Source: Rhizobium sp. NFR03
GTDB lineage: Bacteria; Pseudomonadota; Alphaproteobacteria; Rhizobiales; Rhizobiaceae
DNA: 64,000 bases
Direction of reading: 5' to 3'
Assembly: GCF_900111275.1 (NCBI RefSeq)
Contig: NZ_FOGR01000002.1
Span: forward strand, 806,001-870,000
Shown piece by piece: positions 53,049-60,998 of the stretch (its first letter is position 1; each line of letters opens with the position of its first letter). A program made the position numbers and the translations under genes. Below the pieces are notes generated by a model. It searched no databases and was not told the origin of the DNA. It worked only from the letters and a program-made list of their open reading frames with translations.

Positions 53049-54482
53049 TCAAGGCCTGATCTGCAGCACCTTGTCCGGGTTCATGATGCCGGCCGGGTCG
53101 AAGGCGTGCTTGATCCGCTGCATCAGGTCGATCTCGATGCCATGGCGCACCTCCGCCAGTTCGTCCCGCTTCAGCTGTCCGATGCCATGCTCGGCGGAGA
53201 TGGAGCCTCCATGGGCAAGCACGATGCCGTGCACGATCGCGTTCATCTCCCGCCAGCGTTCCAGAAAGGCCTGTTTGTCCGCGCCCACGGGCTGGGAAAT
53301 GTTGTAGTGGATGTTGCCGTCGCCCATATGGCCGAAGGAGCAGATCCGCGCGCCGGGGATCGCCGCTATCACGGCTGAATCGGCCTCTGCCATGAAGGCG
53401 GGAATGCTCGCGATCGGCACCGACACGTCATGCTTGATCGAACCGCCCTCCGGCCGCTGCGCCAGCGACAGGCTCTCGCGCATGTGCCAGAGCGCCTTTC
53501 GCTGCGCCTCGCTCGAAGCGACGATCGCATCGTCCACCAGCCCGTTTTCCAGTGCACCGGACAGCAGCGCCTCCATCGTGCGCTGCGCGCTTTCGGCGCT
53601 GTCGGAGCTGGAAATGTCGATCAGCACGTACCAGGGATGAACCGTCGCCATCGGGTCCGTGACGCCGGGAATGTTGCGGACCGAGAAATCGATGCCGATG
53701 CGCGGCATCAGTTCGAAGCCGGTCAATGTCTGCCCGCAGAGCGTGGATGCCCGCGTAAACAGCGCCAGAGCATCCTCGACCGTGCGAAGGCCTGCAAGCG
53801 CCACCTCGTGGCCAAGCGGCTTGGGAAACAGCCGCAGCACGGCGCCGGTGATGACGCCGAGCGTTCCCTCCGCTCCAATGAAGAGGTCGCGCAGATCGTA
53901 GCCTGTATTGTCCTTCTTCAGGCGGCGCAGCCCGTCCCAGATCTCGCCGGTCGGCAGCACCGCTTCGAGGCCGAGGCACAGCTGGCGCATGTTGCCATAG
54001 GCGAGCACTGCGGTTCCCCCCGCATTCGTCGAGAGATTGCCGCCGATCCGGCAGGAACCCTCCGAGCCGAGCGACAGCGGAAACAGCCGGTCCACCCGGT
54101 CGGCCGCCATCTGGATATCGGCGAGAATGCAACCGGCATCCGCCACGATGACATTGCCCACGGGATCGACGTCGCGGATGCGGTTCATCCGCTCGAGCGA
54201 CAGGAGAATGTCGGCAGCACCGGTGCGCGGGATCTGCCCGGCCACATGGCCGGTATTGCCCGCCTGCGGCACGATCGCGACGCCGGTTTCGCTGGCAAGC
54301 TTCAGGATCGCCGAGATTTCCGCCACGCTGCCGGGCTTCAGCACCGCCGGCGTCGTGCCGCGATAGAGCCCGCGCGTTTCCACGAGATAGCGATCCTCGA
54401 CGGCAGCCCCGACCTCCGCATGCCCGCCGACGAGATCGACGAAACGCTGGACAAGATCGGGTGAGGGGACGGTATTCGTCAT
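53049..54482 (-). CDS. FAD-dependent D-2-hydroxyacid dehydrogenase
   Basis: 477-residue flavoprotein of the FAD-binding-4 type (D-2-hydroxyglutarate dehydrogenase / D-lactate dehydrogenase group). The FAD half has VAIVPQAGNTGHVAGQIP, GSEGSCRIGGNLSTNAGGT and LFIGAEGTLGVITGAVL; the C-terminal half has FGHMGDGNIHYNIS and the ending SAEHGIGQLKRDELAE, with the His residues that bind metal and substrate. 2-hydroxyglutarate is the most likely substrate. A GTG three codons earlier is an alternative start. It follows the Sua5 gene by 30 nt and is probably in one operon with it. Confidence 0.9.
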   Translation of the reverse strand: MTNTVPSPDLVQRFVDLVGGHAEVGAAVEDRYLVETRGLYRGTTPAVLKPGSVAEISAILKLASETGVAIVPQAGNTGHVAGQIPRTGAADILLSLERMNRIRDVDPVGNVIVADAGCILADIQMAADRVDRLFPLSLGSEGSCRIGGNLSTNAGGTAVLAYGNMRQLCLGLEAVLPTGEIWDGLRRLKKDNTGYDLRDLFIGAEGTLGVITGAVLRLFPKPLGHEVALAGLRTVEDALALFTRASTLCGQTLTGFELMPRIGIDFSVRNIPGVTDPMATVHPWYVLIDISSSDSAESAQRTMEALLSGALENGLVDDAIVASSEAQRKALWHMRESLSLAQRPEGGSIKHDVSVPIASIPAFMAEADSAVIAAIPGARICSFGHMGDGNIHYNISQPVGADKQAFLERWREMNAIVHGIVLAHGGSISAEHGIGQLKRDELAEVRHGIEIDLMQRIKHAFDPAGIMNPDKVLQIRP

Positions 54483-54512
54483 GTCGGGCACTTTCGAAAG
54501 GGGTGTGTCATC

Positions 54513-55484
54513 TCAGCGGGGGGCCGCAGCGCGCTCCAGCCGGTCGCGAATGGCCTCGCCGAGGCCTTGGCTTGGAATGGCGGAAAAGGCGATCGTCCGG
54601 GCGCCCGTAGCGTCCGCCTGCTTCATATAGGAAAAGAGGTGCGCTGCTGCTTCCCGAAGATTGCCGGACGGGCTGAGATCGAGCACGATCAGCGCGTTCT
54701 CCTCGCCCGCAAGGGGCACGCCGCCAAAGCGGATCAGGGCTTCGCCCGGCCGAACATCGCTTGCATCCAGCCGGACAGTGGCACCGGGCGCGTAGTGCGA
54801 GGCGAGCATGCCGGGCGCCTCCAAAGTGGCACCGGCTGAATCCTGCCGCAAAAGCCGCTGACCGGCGACGGCCTCGATGTCGGCCGCTTCCAGTCCGCCC
54901 GGACGCAGCAGGCGTAACCGGCCGTTCTCCACCTTCACGATGGTCGATTCCAGCCCGATGCCCGCCGGTCCCGCGTCGAGAATGAGATCGATGGCGGAGC
55001 CGAGATCATCCGCCACATGCGCCGCCGTCGTCGGGCTGATGCGCCCCGAGGTGTTGGCGCTGGGCGCTGCCAGCGGCTTGCCATAGGCGGCGATGACCTC
55101 GCGCGCGAAGCCGGCCGGCATCCGCAGGCCGAGCGTGTCGAGCCCGGCCGTGGCCAGCGCATGCACGTCGCCGCCGGGCGCACGCGTCACAACAAGCGTC
55201 AGCGGCCCCGGCCAGAAAGCCTCCGCCAGACGGCGCGATACCGGATCGAGCAGGCCGTGGCGCGCAGCCATCTCCATATCGGACACATGTGAAATGAGCG
55301 GATTGAAGCGTGGCCGGCCCTTGACCTCATAGATCGAGGCGATGGCATCGGCGCGCGTCGCATCGGCCGCGAGCCCGTAGACCGTTTCCGTCGGCAGCGC
55401 GATGGGCCGCCCTCGGCCCAGCACGTCCACCGCACGCTCCAGTGCGCGCACCCGGTCAAGGGTCGTGTCGATGATCTCTGCCAT
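54513..55484 (-). CDS. tsaC: L-threonylcarbamoyladenylate synthase (Sua5 type)
   Basis: 323-residue Sua5-type enzyme, first step of the universal tRNA modification t6A: threonine, bicarbonate and ATP give threonylcarbamoyl-AMP. The YrdC domain shows PTETVYGLAADATRADAIASIYEVKGRPRFNPLISH and, later, SANTSGRISPT; the C-terminal Sua5 domain follows a linker (LEAPGMLASHYAPGA). Length matches the long (Sua5) rather than short (TsaC) form. It is first in a two-gene unit with the flavoprotein gene. Confidence 0.93.
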   Translation of the reverse strand: MAEIIDTTLDRVRALERAVDVLGRGRPIALPTETVYGLAADATRADAIASIYEVKGRPRFNPLISHVSDMEMAARHGLLDPVSRRLAEAFWPGPLTLVVTRAPGGDVHALATAGLDTLGLRMPAGFAREVIAAYGKPLAAPSANTSGRISPTTAAHVADDLGSAIDLILDAGPAGIGLESTIVKVENGRLRLLRPGGLEAADIEAVAGQRLLRQDSAGATLEAPGMLASHYAPGATVRLDASDVRPGEALIRFGGVPLAGEENALIVLDLSPSGNLREAAAHLFSYMKQADATGARTIAFSAIPSQGLGEAIRDRLERAAAPR

Positions 55485-55551
55485 GCCGTCTCGCGCTTCC
55501 GTCCGATGAGGTGGACGTCTTAGACCAAAACGGGAGTGGCTGCAAAACGTC

Positions 55552-56160
55552 TCAGAGCGCGCGGATGATCGTTCGCAGCGCGTCGTTGCGGGCGCCCAGC
55601 ATCAGCACGTTCTTCAGGGCCGTCTTCGGGTCCTGCGTGCGGAACAGGAGCCCGCCGTCGCGAATGGTCCGGTTGATCACGAGCTTGCCCCGCTCGCGGT
55701 CGAAGTCCATCGCGACGGCGAAGTACATGCGCGAATATCCGCGGCGAACATCATCGAAGAAATGTTCGTCCTTGCCGATCTCGCAGAAGAAGTTGGCCAT
55801 GTAGAACGACCAGCGGACATCGTCGTAATCCGCGAATTTGGTGCGCGCCGCCGTCACATGACAGTAGCCGAGATGCGGGCTGTCATCGAGCGTGCGGTGG
55901 AAGATCATCCTGGGAAAGCGGATCGACGCGTGAAAGCCGTTGATGCGGTCGTAGGCGAGCGTGCCTGCGGCCTCCAGCTTGCGGCCCGTCCGGTCTGCCA
56001 CTTCCTTGTGCGTCAGGTAGCGCCGCGCGGCACGCGCCTCGGACGACGAACGGTTGATCCGGCCGGTGCGGAGGTAGTCCGTGTACACGCCCCCGCGTGG
56101 TTCCTTGGGAGCCTTGGCATCATCGAAGTAGCGCAGGTTGGCCATGGTCTGGTCCAGCAT
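55552..56160 (-). CDS. Conserved hypothetical protein
   Basis: 202-residue protein that I do not recognise with certainty. It is soluble, with no signal peptide or cysteine motif. Segments such as YFDDAKAPKEPRGGVYTDYLRTGRI, HVTAARTKFADYDDVRWSFYMANFFCEIG and HFFDDVRRGYSRMYFAVAMDFDRERGKLVINRTIRDGG look like a compact, conserved fold; it resembles uncharacterised rhizobial proteins. A ribosome site GGAAGATC precedes the ATG. It is the divergent neighbour of the riboswitch-gbcAB locus, 645 nt away. Confidence 0.75.
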   Translation of the reverse strand: MLDQTMANLRYFDDAKAPKEPRGGVYTDYLRTGRINRSSSEARAARRYLTHKEVADRTGRKLEAAGTLAYDRINGFHASIRFPRMIFHRTLDDSPHLGYCHVTAARTKFADYDDVRWSFYMANFFCEIGKDEHFFDDVRRGYSRMYFAVAMDFDRERGKLVINRTIRDGGLLFRTQDPKTALKNVLMLGARNDALRTIIRAL

Positions 56161-56349
56161 GGATGATCTTCCTTTTCATCGGGTTTACGGGCCCGCCATG
56201 GCGCGAGGCTTGCGTCATGGAGGCATTCGCGAGGCCTTTGGACCACGGACAAGCAGCCTGCGATGTCGCAAACGGGCAGCCGCTTGCGTTGCGGCAGTCT
56301 GACCGGAAAATCGACATCTGCTGAAAATTCACGCATCCTCTTGTTTATC

Positions 56350-56376
56350 TTGACGGATCAGTACGCGCGCCGTCAA
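56350..56376. promoter_or_regulatory. Dyad upstream of the riboswitch
   Basis: TTGACGG (56350-56356) and CCGTCAA (56370-56376), perfect 7-bp arms 13 nt apart. The left arm is also a good -35 (CTTGACG). Candidate operator of the gbcAB transcription unit. Confidence 0.45.
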
Positions 56377-56454
56377 AAATACCCCGCCGGCATGCGTGTC
56401 GTCTTTCTCAAATCGCGTGTCGCTTCTTGGCCTCTGAAATCGGCCGACGCGGCG

Positions 56455-56622
56455 TTAGATAGAGAGGCTCAAGGCGCCGGTTTCAAAGGGATCCGGACAA
56501 ATTGGGAAGCCGGTCGAAACCCGGCGCTGCGCCCGCAACGGTGGTGGAGCATGAAGCCGGCGGATCCTTGTCACGGATCGGCATGGCCCAGCCCCTGAGC
56601 CCGGACACCTGTCTTGGCGATA
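56455..56622 (+). promoter_or_regulatory. Cobalamin riboswitch
   Basis: The aptamer hallmarks are in order: GGGAAGCCGGTCGAAACCC (from 56504), the core GCTGCGCCCGCAACGGT (56526-56542; consensus CTGCCCCCGCAACTGT), a variable stem part, and the B12 box AGCCCGGACACCTGTC (56598-56613; consensus AGCCAGGAGACCTGCC, 13 of 16 match). It lies about 190 nt before gbcA, on the same strand. Boundaries are approximate. No B12 gene is next to it. Confidence 0.88.
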
Positions 56623-56711
56623 ATGTGACGGACTTTGATGTGAATGTCTTGGTGCGGCGGGTTGCCGGGTGTGAGCGAAATGCCGTCCCCGGCCATACCA
56701 GCCCTGTAGAT

Positions 56712-56793
56712 GCCCCCTTGCGGGGTTTCGGGATGGCGACCTCTTGAAGGGGTCCGTGGTATATGCGACCTCTTGGCGAGGTCCGTGGGATAA
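56712..56793 (+). repeat. Tandem hairpin repeats before gbcA
   Basis: Two 29-nt units, 56736-56764 and 56765-56793, share 24 of 29 positions; each reads GCGACCTCTTG, four variable bases, GGTCCGTGG, then an A/T-rich end, and forms a GACC/GGTC hairpin. A more diverged, 24-nt unit (56712-56735) precedes them (CCCC-TTGC-GGGG followed by TTTCGGGATG). The last unit ends at the gbcA ribosome site. Confidence 0.75.
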
Positions 56794-56805
56794 AGGAACG
56801 GGAAC

Positions 56806-58050
56806 ATGGATTTTCGCAGCGAAGTGCTCCGCACGCTCCGGAACCGGCGCGAGACCCACAGCCTCGAGCAGGCATTCTACACGGATCCCGATCTCTACAA
56901 GCTCGACCTGGAGGAGATCTGGTACAAGGACTGGCTGTTCATCGGCCATGACTGCGAGATCCCGAAGGCCGGCAACTATTTCACCGTTCAGATCGGCGAT
57001 TATCCCGTTGTCGTCACCCGTGATCGTCAGGGCGCGATCCATGCCCTTCACAATGCCTGCCGCCACCGCGGCTCGCGCGTCTGCACCCAGGCCAAGGGGG
57101 CGTCCGCCAAGCTCGTCTGTCCCTATCACCAGTGGACCTATGAACTCGACGGCAAGCTGATGTTCGCCCGTCAGATGGGCGAGGACTTCGACAAGTCCGC
57201 CCACGGGCTGAAGCCCGTCGCCTGCCAGACCATTGCCGGCTACATCTTCATCAGCCTGGCGGCCGAACCGCTGGACTTTGCGCCCGTGCGCGACATGGTC
57301 ACCTCCTACCTCGCGCCGCACAATCTCAAGGACACGAAGGTCGCTTTCGAAAGCACCATCGTGGAGAAGGGCAACTGGAAGCTCGTCTGGGAAAACAACC
57401 GCGAGTGCTACCACTGCGCCAGCAACCACCCGGAGCTTTGCCGCACCTATCCCGAGGCACCGTCTGCCACGGGCGTGCAGGGCGCGAAGGACGATCCGGT
57501 CATCTCCGAGCACTGGAGCCGCTGCGAAGCCTCAGGTCTGCCGAGCGAATTCCGCATCGATCCGACGGGCCAGTTCCGCGTCGCGCGCATGCCGCTCATT
57601 CAGGATGCCGAGAGCTACACCATGTCGGGCGCCCGCGCCGTCAAGCGCCGCCTGTCGGACGCTGTGCCCCAGAGCCATATCGGTACGCTGCTGATGTTCC
57701 ATTACCCCAGCACCTGGAACCATGTGCTTGCCGACCACGCCATCACCTTCCGCGTGCTGCCGCTCGGCCCCGAGCTGACGCAGGTCACAACCAAGTGGCT
57801 GGTCCACAAGGATGCGGTCGAGGGGGTCGATTACAACCTCGAGGAACTGACGCATGTCTGGACCGAGACCAACGATCAGGACCGCCAGATCGTCGAGGAA
57901 AACGCCTTCGGCATCCGCTCGCCGGTCTATGAGCCCGGTCCTTATTCGCCCGAGCACGAAGGCGGCGTCATGCAGTTCGTCGAGTGGTACACGAATTTCA
58001 TGCAGGACCGCCTGACGGGCGTCCACGCGCCGCTCGTGCGCGTGGCTTGA
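56806..58050 (+). CDS. gbcA: Rieske oxygenase, probable glycine betaine demethylase subunit A
   Basis: 414-residue Rieske-type oxygenase. The [2Fe-2S] site is CRH (C85, H87) plus CPYH (C105, H108); the mononuclear iron site includes the NNRECYHCASNHPEL segment with His-x4-His. The pattern and length match GbcA, which converts glycine betaine to dimethylglycine plus formaldehyde, with GbcB as reductase; gbcB follows by 1 nt. The start has AAAGGAACGGGAAC upstream. It is controlled, by position, by a cobalamin riboswitch. A related choline- or stachydrine-type demethylase is possible. Confidence 0.88.
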   Translation: MDFRSEVLRTLRNRRETHSLEQAFYTDPDLYKLDLEEIWYKDWLFIGHDCEIPKAGNYFTVQIGDYPVVVTRDRQGAIHALHNACRHRGSRVCTQAKGASAKLVCPYHQWTYELDGKLMFARQMGEDFDKSAHGLKPVACQTIAGYIFISLAAEPLDFAPVRDMVTSYLAPHNLKDTKVAFESTIVEKGNWKLVWENNRECYHCASNHPELCRTYPEAPSATGVQGAKDDPVISEHWSRCEASGLPSEFRIDPTGQFRVARMPLIQDAESYTMSGARAVKRRLSDAVPQSHIGTLLMFHYPSTWNHVLADHAITFRVLPLGPELTQVTTKWLVHKDAVEGVDYNLEELTHVWTETNDQDRQIVEENAFGIRSPVYEPGPYSPEHEGGVMQFVEWYTNFMQDRLTGVHAPLVRVA

Positions 58051-58051
58051 G

Positions 58052-59194
58052 ATGAGCGACGGCATGGTTCAGGAAACGGCTATCATATCGCCGTTCCGTC
58101 ACTTCGACGAACTCCAGCCCTGGAACGATCGTCAGCATCTCCTCGAATGCATCGCGGCGACGGTCGAGGCGCCGGATGTCATGACGTTCGTGTTCAAGTC
58201 GGATCGCGACGGCTGGTTCCGCTACCTGCCGGGCCAGTTCGTCACGCTCGAAATACCGGTGACGGCCGACGATCCGGTCATGCGGACCTATACGCTATCG
58301 TCAACACCTTCGCGCCCGTTCTCCATCGCCGTCACCGTCAAGGCGCAGGCGACCTCGATCGGTACCCGCTGGATGTTCGAGAACCTGCGGCCGGGCATGA
58401 CGCTGAAGGCGTTCGGTCCGCTCGGTGACTTCTCCTTCGTGCGCTATCCCGGCGAGAAGTACCTGTTCGTCTCGGCGGGTTCCGGCATCACGCCGATGAT
58501 GTCGATGACGCGCTGGTTTTCCGATTGCGCGCCGCAGACCGATGTCGCCTTCGTCTCCTGCGCCCGCCGTCCGGACGATCTGCTCTTCCGGGCGGAGCTG
58601 GAGATGCTTGGCGCCGGCATGCCCAACCTGTCGCTCGGCTTCGTCGTTGAGGGTCACGAACCCCGCCATGGCTGGCACGGCCTGCGCGGTCGCATCGACG
58701 CTGCGAAGGTGGCGCTGCTGACGCCCGATTTCATGAGCCGGACGGTGTTCTGCTGCGGCCCGGAGCCCTTCATGCGCGGCGTGCGTGAGATGTTGCAGGC
58801 ATCCGGCTTCGACATGGCGCGCTACCACGAGGAAAGCTTCCAGCCCGCCGCGGCGCCGAATGTCGATGAGCTCGCCGTTCGCGCCGGTGCTGGCGATGCT
58901 GCCGGCGATGCCGATACCGATCAGCCGATCGTCGCGCCCACCGTCACCTTCACCATGGCCGGAAAGGAAGCGAAATGCGTTCCCGGCCAGACCGTGCTCC
59001 AGACCGCCCGCGCCGCCGGCGTGCGCATCGGCGCGGCCTGCGAAGGCGGCCTCTGCGGCACCTGCCGTGTCATGAAGATCTCGGGCGAGGTCGAAATGAA
59101 CCACAATGGCGGCATCCTCGACGAGGAAGTCGAGGAAGGCTACATCCTCGCCTGCTGCTCGCGTCCGTTGACGGATGTGCAGATCGAGGCCTGA
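58052..59194 (+). CDS. gbcB: Ferredoxin reductase partner of the Rieske oxygenase
   Basis: 380-residue reductase: FAD domain (MRTYTLSSTP), NAD domain (LFVSAGSGITPMMSMTRW, then FCCGPEPFMRGV) and C-terminal plant-type [2Fe-2S] ferredoxin (CEGGLCGTCRVMKISG and the last Cys in ILACCSRPL). It passes electrons from NAD(P)H to GbcA. A 40-residue Ala/Asp-rich linker (AGAGDAAGDADTDQP) joins the last two domains. It starts one base after the gbcA stop codon, so the pair is translationally linked. Confidence 0.9.
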   Translation: MSDGMVQETAIISPFRHFDELQPWNDRQHLLECIAATVEAPDVMTFVFKSDRDGWFRYLPGQFVTLEIPVTADDPVMRTYTLSSTPSRPFSIAVTVKAQATSIGTRWMFENLRPGMTLKAFGPLGDFSFVRYPGEKYLFVSAGSGITPMMSMTRWFSDCAPQTDVAFVSCARRPDDLLFRAELEMLGAGMPNLSLGFVVEGHEPRHGWHGLRGRIDAAKVALLTPDFMSRTVFCCGPEPFMRGVREMLQASGFDMARYHEESFQPAAAPNVDELAVRAGAGDAAGDADTDQPIVAPTVTFTMAGKEAKCVPGQTVLQTARAAGVRIGAACEGGLCGTCRVMKISGEVEMNHNGGILDEEVEEGYILACCSRPLTDVQIEA

Positions 59195-59227
59195 GCGACG
59201 GGGCTGCCGGCTTCCCGGCGGCCGTTC

Positions 59228-60310
59228 TCACCGTGATGCGATCCGCGCCCCGCGCACGGCAATCGAGGATGTCGTCATGCTATCCACGCCACGCGGGGCC
59301 TGCGTGCCGATGCAGATCGGGCGTGAGCCGCTCGACGCCACGAGCGTGATGATGGGCGGTCCGAGCGTGGGCGCAGCGGGAGCGGGCTCCGGCGGCAGGG
59401 GCTTTTCCGGCAGCAGTTCGCCTTTCGCCCATTCCACCTTCAGTTTCGCAGCGTTTATCGGCGCCACGTTGACGTCGATGTCGGGCAGGGTTCCGCCGAC
59501 CCGGTAGGGACAGCGCCGCTTGTTGCAGTTGGCGCCCGACGAAAATTGCCAGAGCGCATAGGTATCCCAGTTGCCCATGGGAAAGACGTTGCGGATGCCG
59601 GGCTTGTAGCGGGCATACCAGAGCGGCAGGCGGGAGAGGGTCGGATAGAGCCTGCGATTGTCGGCGATATGCCGTGCCGTGGAGTGATTGGTGTAGAGCA
59701 TCGGATAGCGGCCCGTCCGCGTCTTGATATGCTGCGCGAAGATTTCGCCATCTTCCAGCGACATGAAGTTTTGGGGATCGATGCCCTCGATGTCGAGCAC
59801 CATCAGCTCGTCGGCGGCAGGTTCGGCATAGTCGAGGAAGTGGTTGGCCTGCTCGATGGGGTTGCCCGGCCGCGCGAGGTGATAGGCGCCCCACAGCAGC
59901 CCGCTCGCCCGCGCCACCATACGCCGGGTCTGGTACAGCTCGCGGCTGACCGCATATTTCCGCCACATCGTCTTGCAGTGGGCGAACGTATCGCCCTTGT
60001 GGTCACCCGTGCAGGAAAAGCTTTCCGGCAGCCCGTCCGAGGCCTTCGAGACGAAGCCTGCAATCCGCTTGTCCTTGAGCATGTCCTGCCAGTCGACGAT
60101 ATTCAGTTCATAGGCATCGATGACCAGCGCCGGCTCCGGCGTTTTCCACGGCTCCAGATCGATGGCAAGGACCGGCTGCGGCGAGAACGCGGCACCAAGC
60201 GCCATCAGGATACCCAACGCCGCGGCCGTGCACCGCCCGGAAGGGGAATGCCCGAAACGGAAGTCGGTGAACGTGCCGGCAATGGTTGTGGCGATGTTTC
60301 GCATGCGCAT
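59228..60310 (-). CDS. GH25-family lysozyme
   Basis: 360-residue exported muramidase. A basic N terminus is followed by a membrane/signal segment (AAALGILMALGAAFSPQPVLA). The GH25 core runs from VIDAYELNIVDWQDM through KASDG, ELMVLDIEGIDPQ (catalytic Asp-x-Glu), PMLYTNHSTARH, LPLWYARYKPG, YALWQFSSGANC and DVNV. The C-terminal tail is Pro-rich and may be cleaved or cell-wall attached. Its start lies 19 nt from a CtrA-type site shared with the BA14K gene. Likely role: peptidoglycan remodelling. Confidence 0.9.
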   Translation of the reverse strand: MRMRNIATTIAGTFTDFRFGHSPSGRCTAAALGILMALGAAFSPQPVLAIDLEPWKTPEPALVIDAYELNIVDWQDMLKDKRIAGFVSKASDGLPESFSCTGDHKGDTFAHCKTMWRKYAVSRELYQTRRMVARASGLLWGAYHLARPGNPIEQANHFLDYAEPAADELMVLDIEGIDPQNFMSLEDGEIFAQHIKTRTGRYPMLYTNHSTARHIADNRRLYPTLSRLPLWYARYKPGIRNVFPMGNWDTYALWQFSSGANCNKRRCPYRVGGTLPDIDVNVAPINAAKLKVEWAKGELLPEKPLPPEPAPAAPTLGPPIITLVASSGSRPICIGTQAPRGVDSMTTSSIAVRGARIASR

Positions 60311-60328
60311 GATGCTGCGCTCACATGG

Positions 60329-60343
60329 TTAACGCGGCGTTAA
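60329..60343. promoter_or_regulatory. CtrA-type site between GH25 and BA14K genes
   Basis: TTAA-CGCGGCG-TTAA: the exact spacing of the full alphaproteobacterial CtrA box (TTAA-N7-TTAA), also a perfect palindrome (TTAACGC-G-GCGTTAA). It lies 19 nt before the lysozyme start and 124 nt before the BA14K start. Confidence 0.6.
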
Positions 60344-60466
60344 TTTTCTCGGTCCGCGTTGCCCGTCGTCCGCAGCCGCGGGAACCAATACGCCTGCCGC
60401 CCGTTTTCCGACCAGCGGATACCGTGCCCCTCGCGGTCGTTCGATAAAAATTCCACGGAGGAAACA

Positions 60467-60922
60467 ATGGGTCTCTTCAACGCCAAGCTCCTTTCGGCCG
60501 CCGGCCTTTCCGCAGCGCTCTTCGTGACGTCGTTCGTGCCCGTACAGGCCATGGTGCCGATCCCGGTTCAGAAGCCGGTGCAGATCGCCAATGCCGCGGA
60601 GCCCGTACAGTATCGCAACCGCGACCGGGACGACTGGCGCCGTCGCGGTATGCACCGCCGGGGTGACGCCTACTATTACAACGGCCATCGCGGATACCGT
60701 GAACGCCGCCGCGGCTACCGCGAACACAATGGCGTCTGGTTCCCGCTCGCAGCCTTCGCGACCGGCGCCATCATCGGCGGAGCCATCAACAACGACCGCC
60801 CGGTACGCGTCGGCGGCAGCCATGTGGCCTGGTGCCAGAACCGTTACCGCTCGTATCGCGCCTATGACAACACGTACCAGCCCAACAACGGCCCGCGCCG
60901 TCAGTGCAATTCGCCGTATTGA
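60467..60922 (+). CDS. BA14K-family exported protein
   Basis: 151-residue protein with signal peptide (GLFNAKLLSAAGLSAALFVTSFVPVQA). The middle is Arg/Tyr/Gly-rich (RGYRERRRGYREH). A membrane-like segment GVWFPLAAFATGAIIGGAI follows, then the family C terminus HVAWCQNRYRSYRAYDN with two Cys and QPNNGPRRQCNS. BA14K of Brucella is a lectin-like immunoreactive protein. The start has GGAGGAAACA. It is followed by a strong terminator. Confidence 0.92.
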   Translation: MGLFNAKLLSAAGLSAALFVTSFVPVQAMVPIPVQKPVQIANAAEPVQYRNRDRDDWRRRGMHRRGDAYYYNGHRGYRERRRGYREHNGVWFPLAAFATGAIIGGAINNDRPVRVGGSHVAWCQNRYRSYRAYDNTYQPNNGPRRQCNSPY

Positions 60923-60950
60923 TCGATTGAGTTTGCCAGTGTGAATGAGG

Positions 60951-60978
60951 AAAAGGCACCGCTCATACGGTGCCTTTT
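60951..60978 (+). terminator. Terminator between BA14K and CorA/ZntB genes
   Basis: AAAAGGCACCG (60951-60961) and CGGTGCCTTTT (60968-60978), perfect 11-bp stem, 6-nt loop. Bidirectional, between convergent genes. Confidence 0.95.
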
Positions 60979-60998
60979 CTGCGTTGGGATGTCTCCGG

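Larger units (their letters stand above)
56161..56805. other. Leader region of the gbcAB operon
   Basis: 645 nt between the hypothetical gene (minus) and gbcA (plus). It contains a 27-bp dyad (56350-56376), a cobalamin riboswitch (about 56455-56622) and a hairpin repeat array (56712-56793) just before gbcA. No protein gene is seen. Confidence 0.8.
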
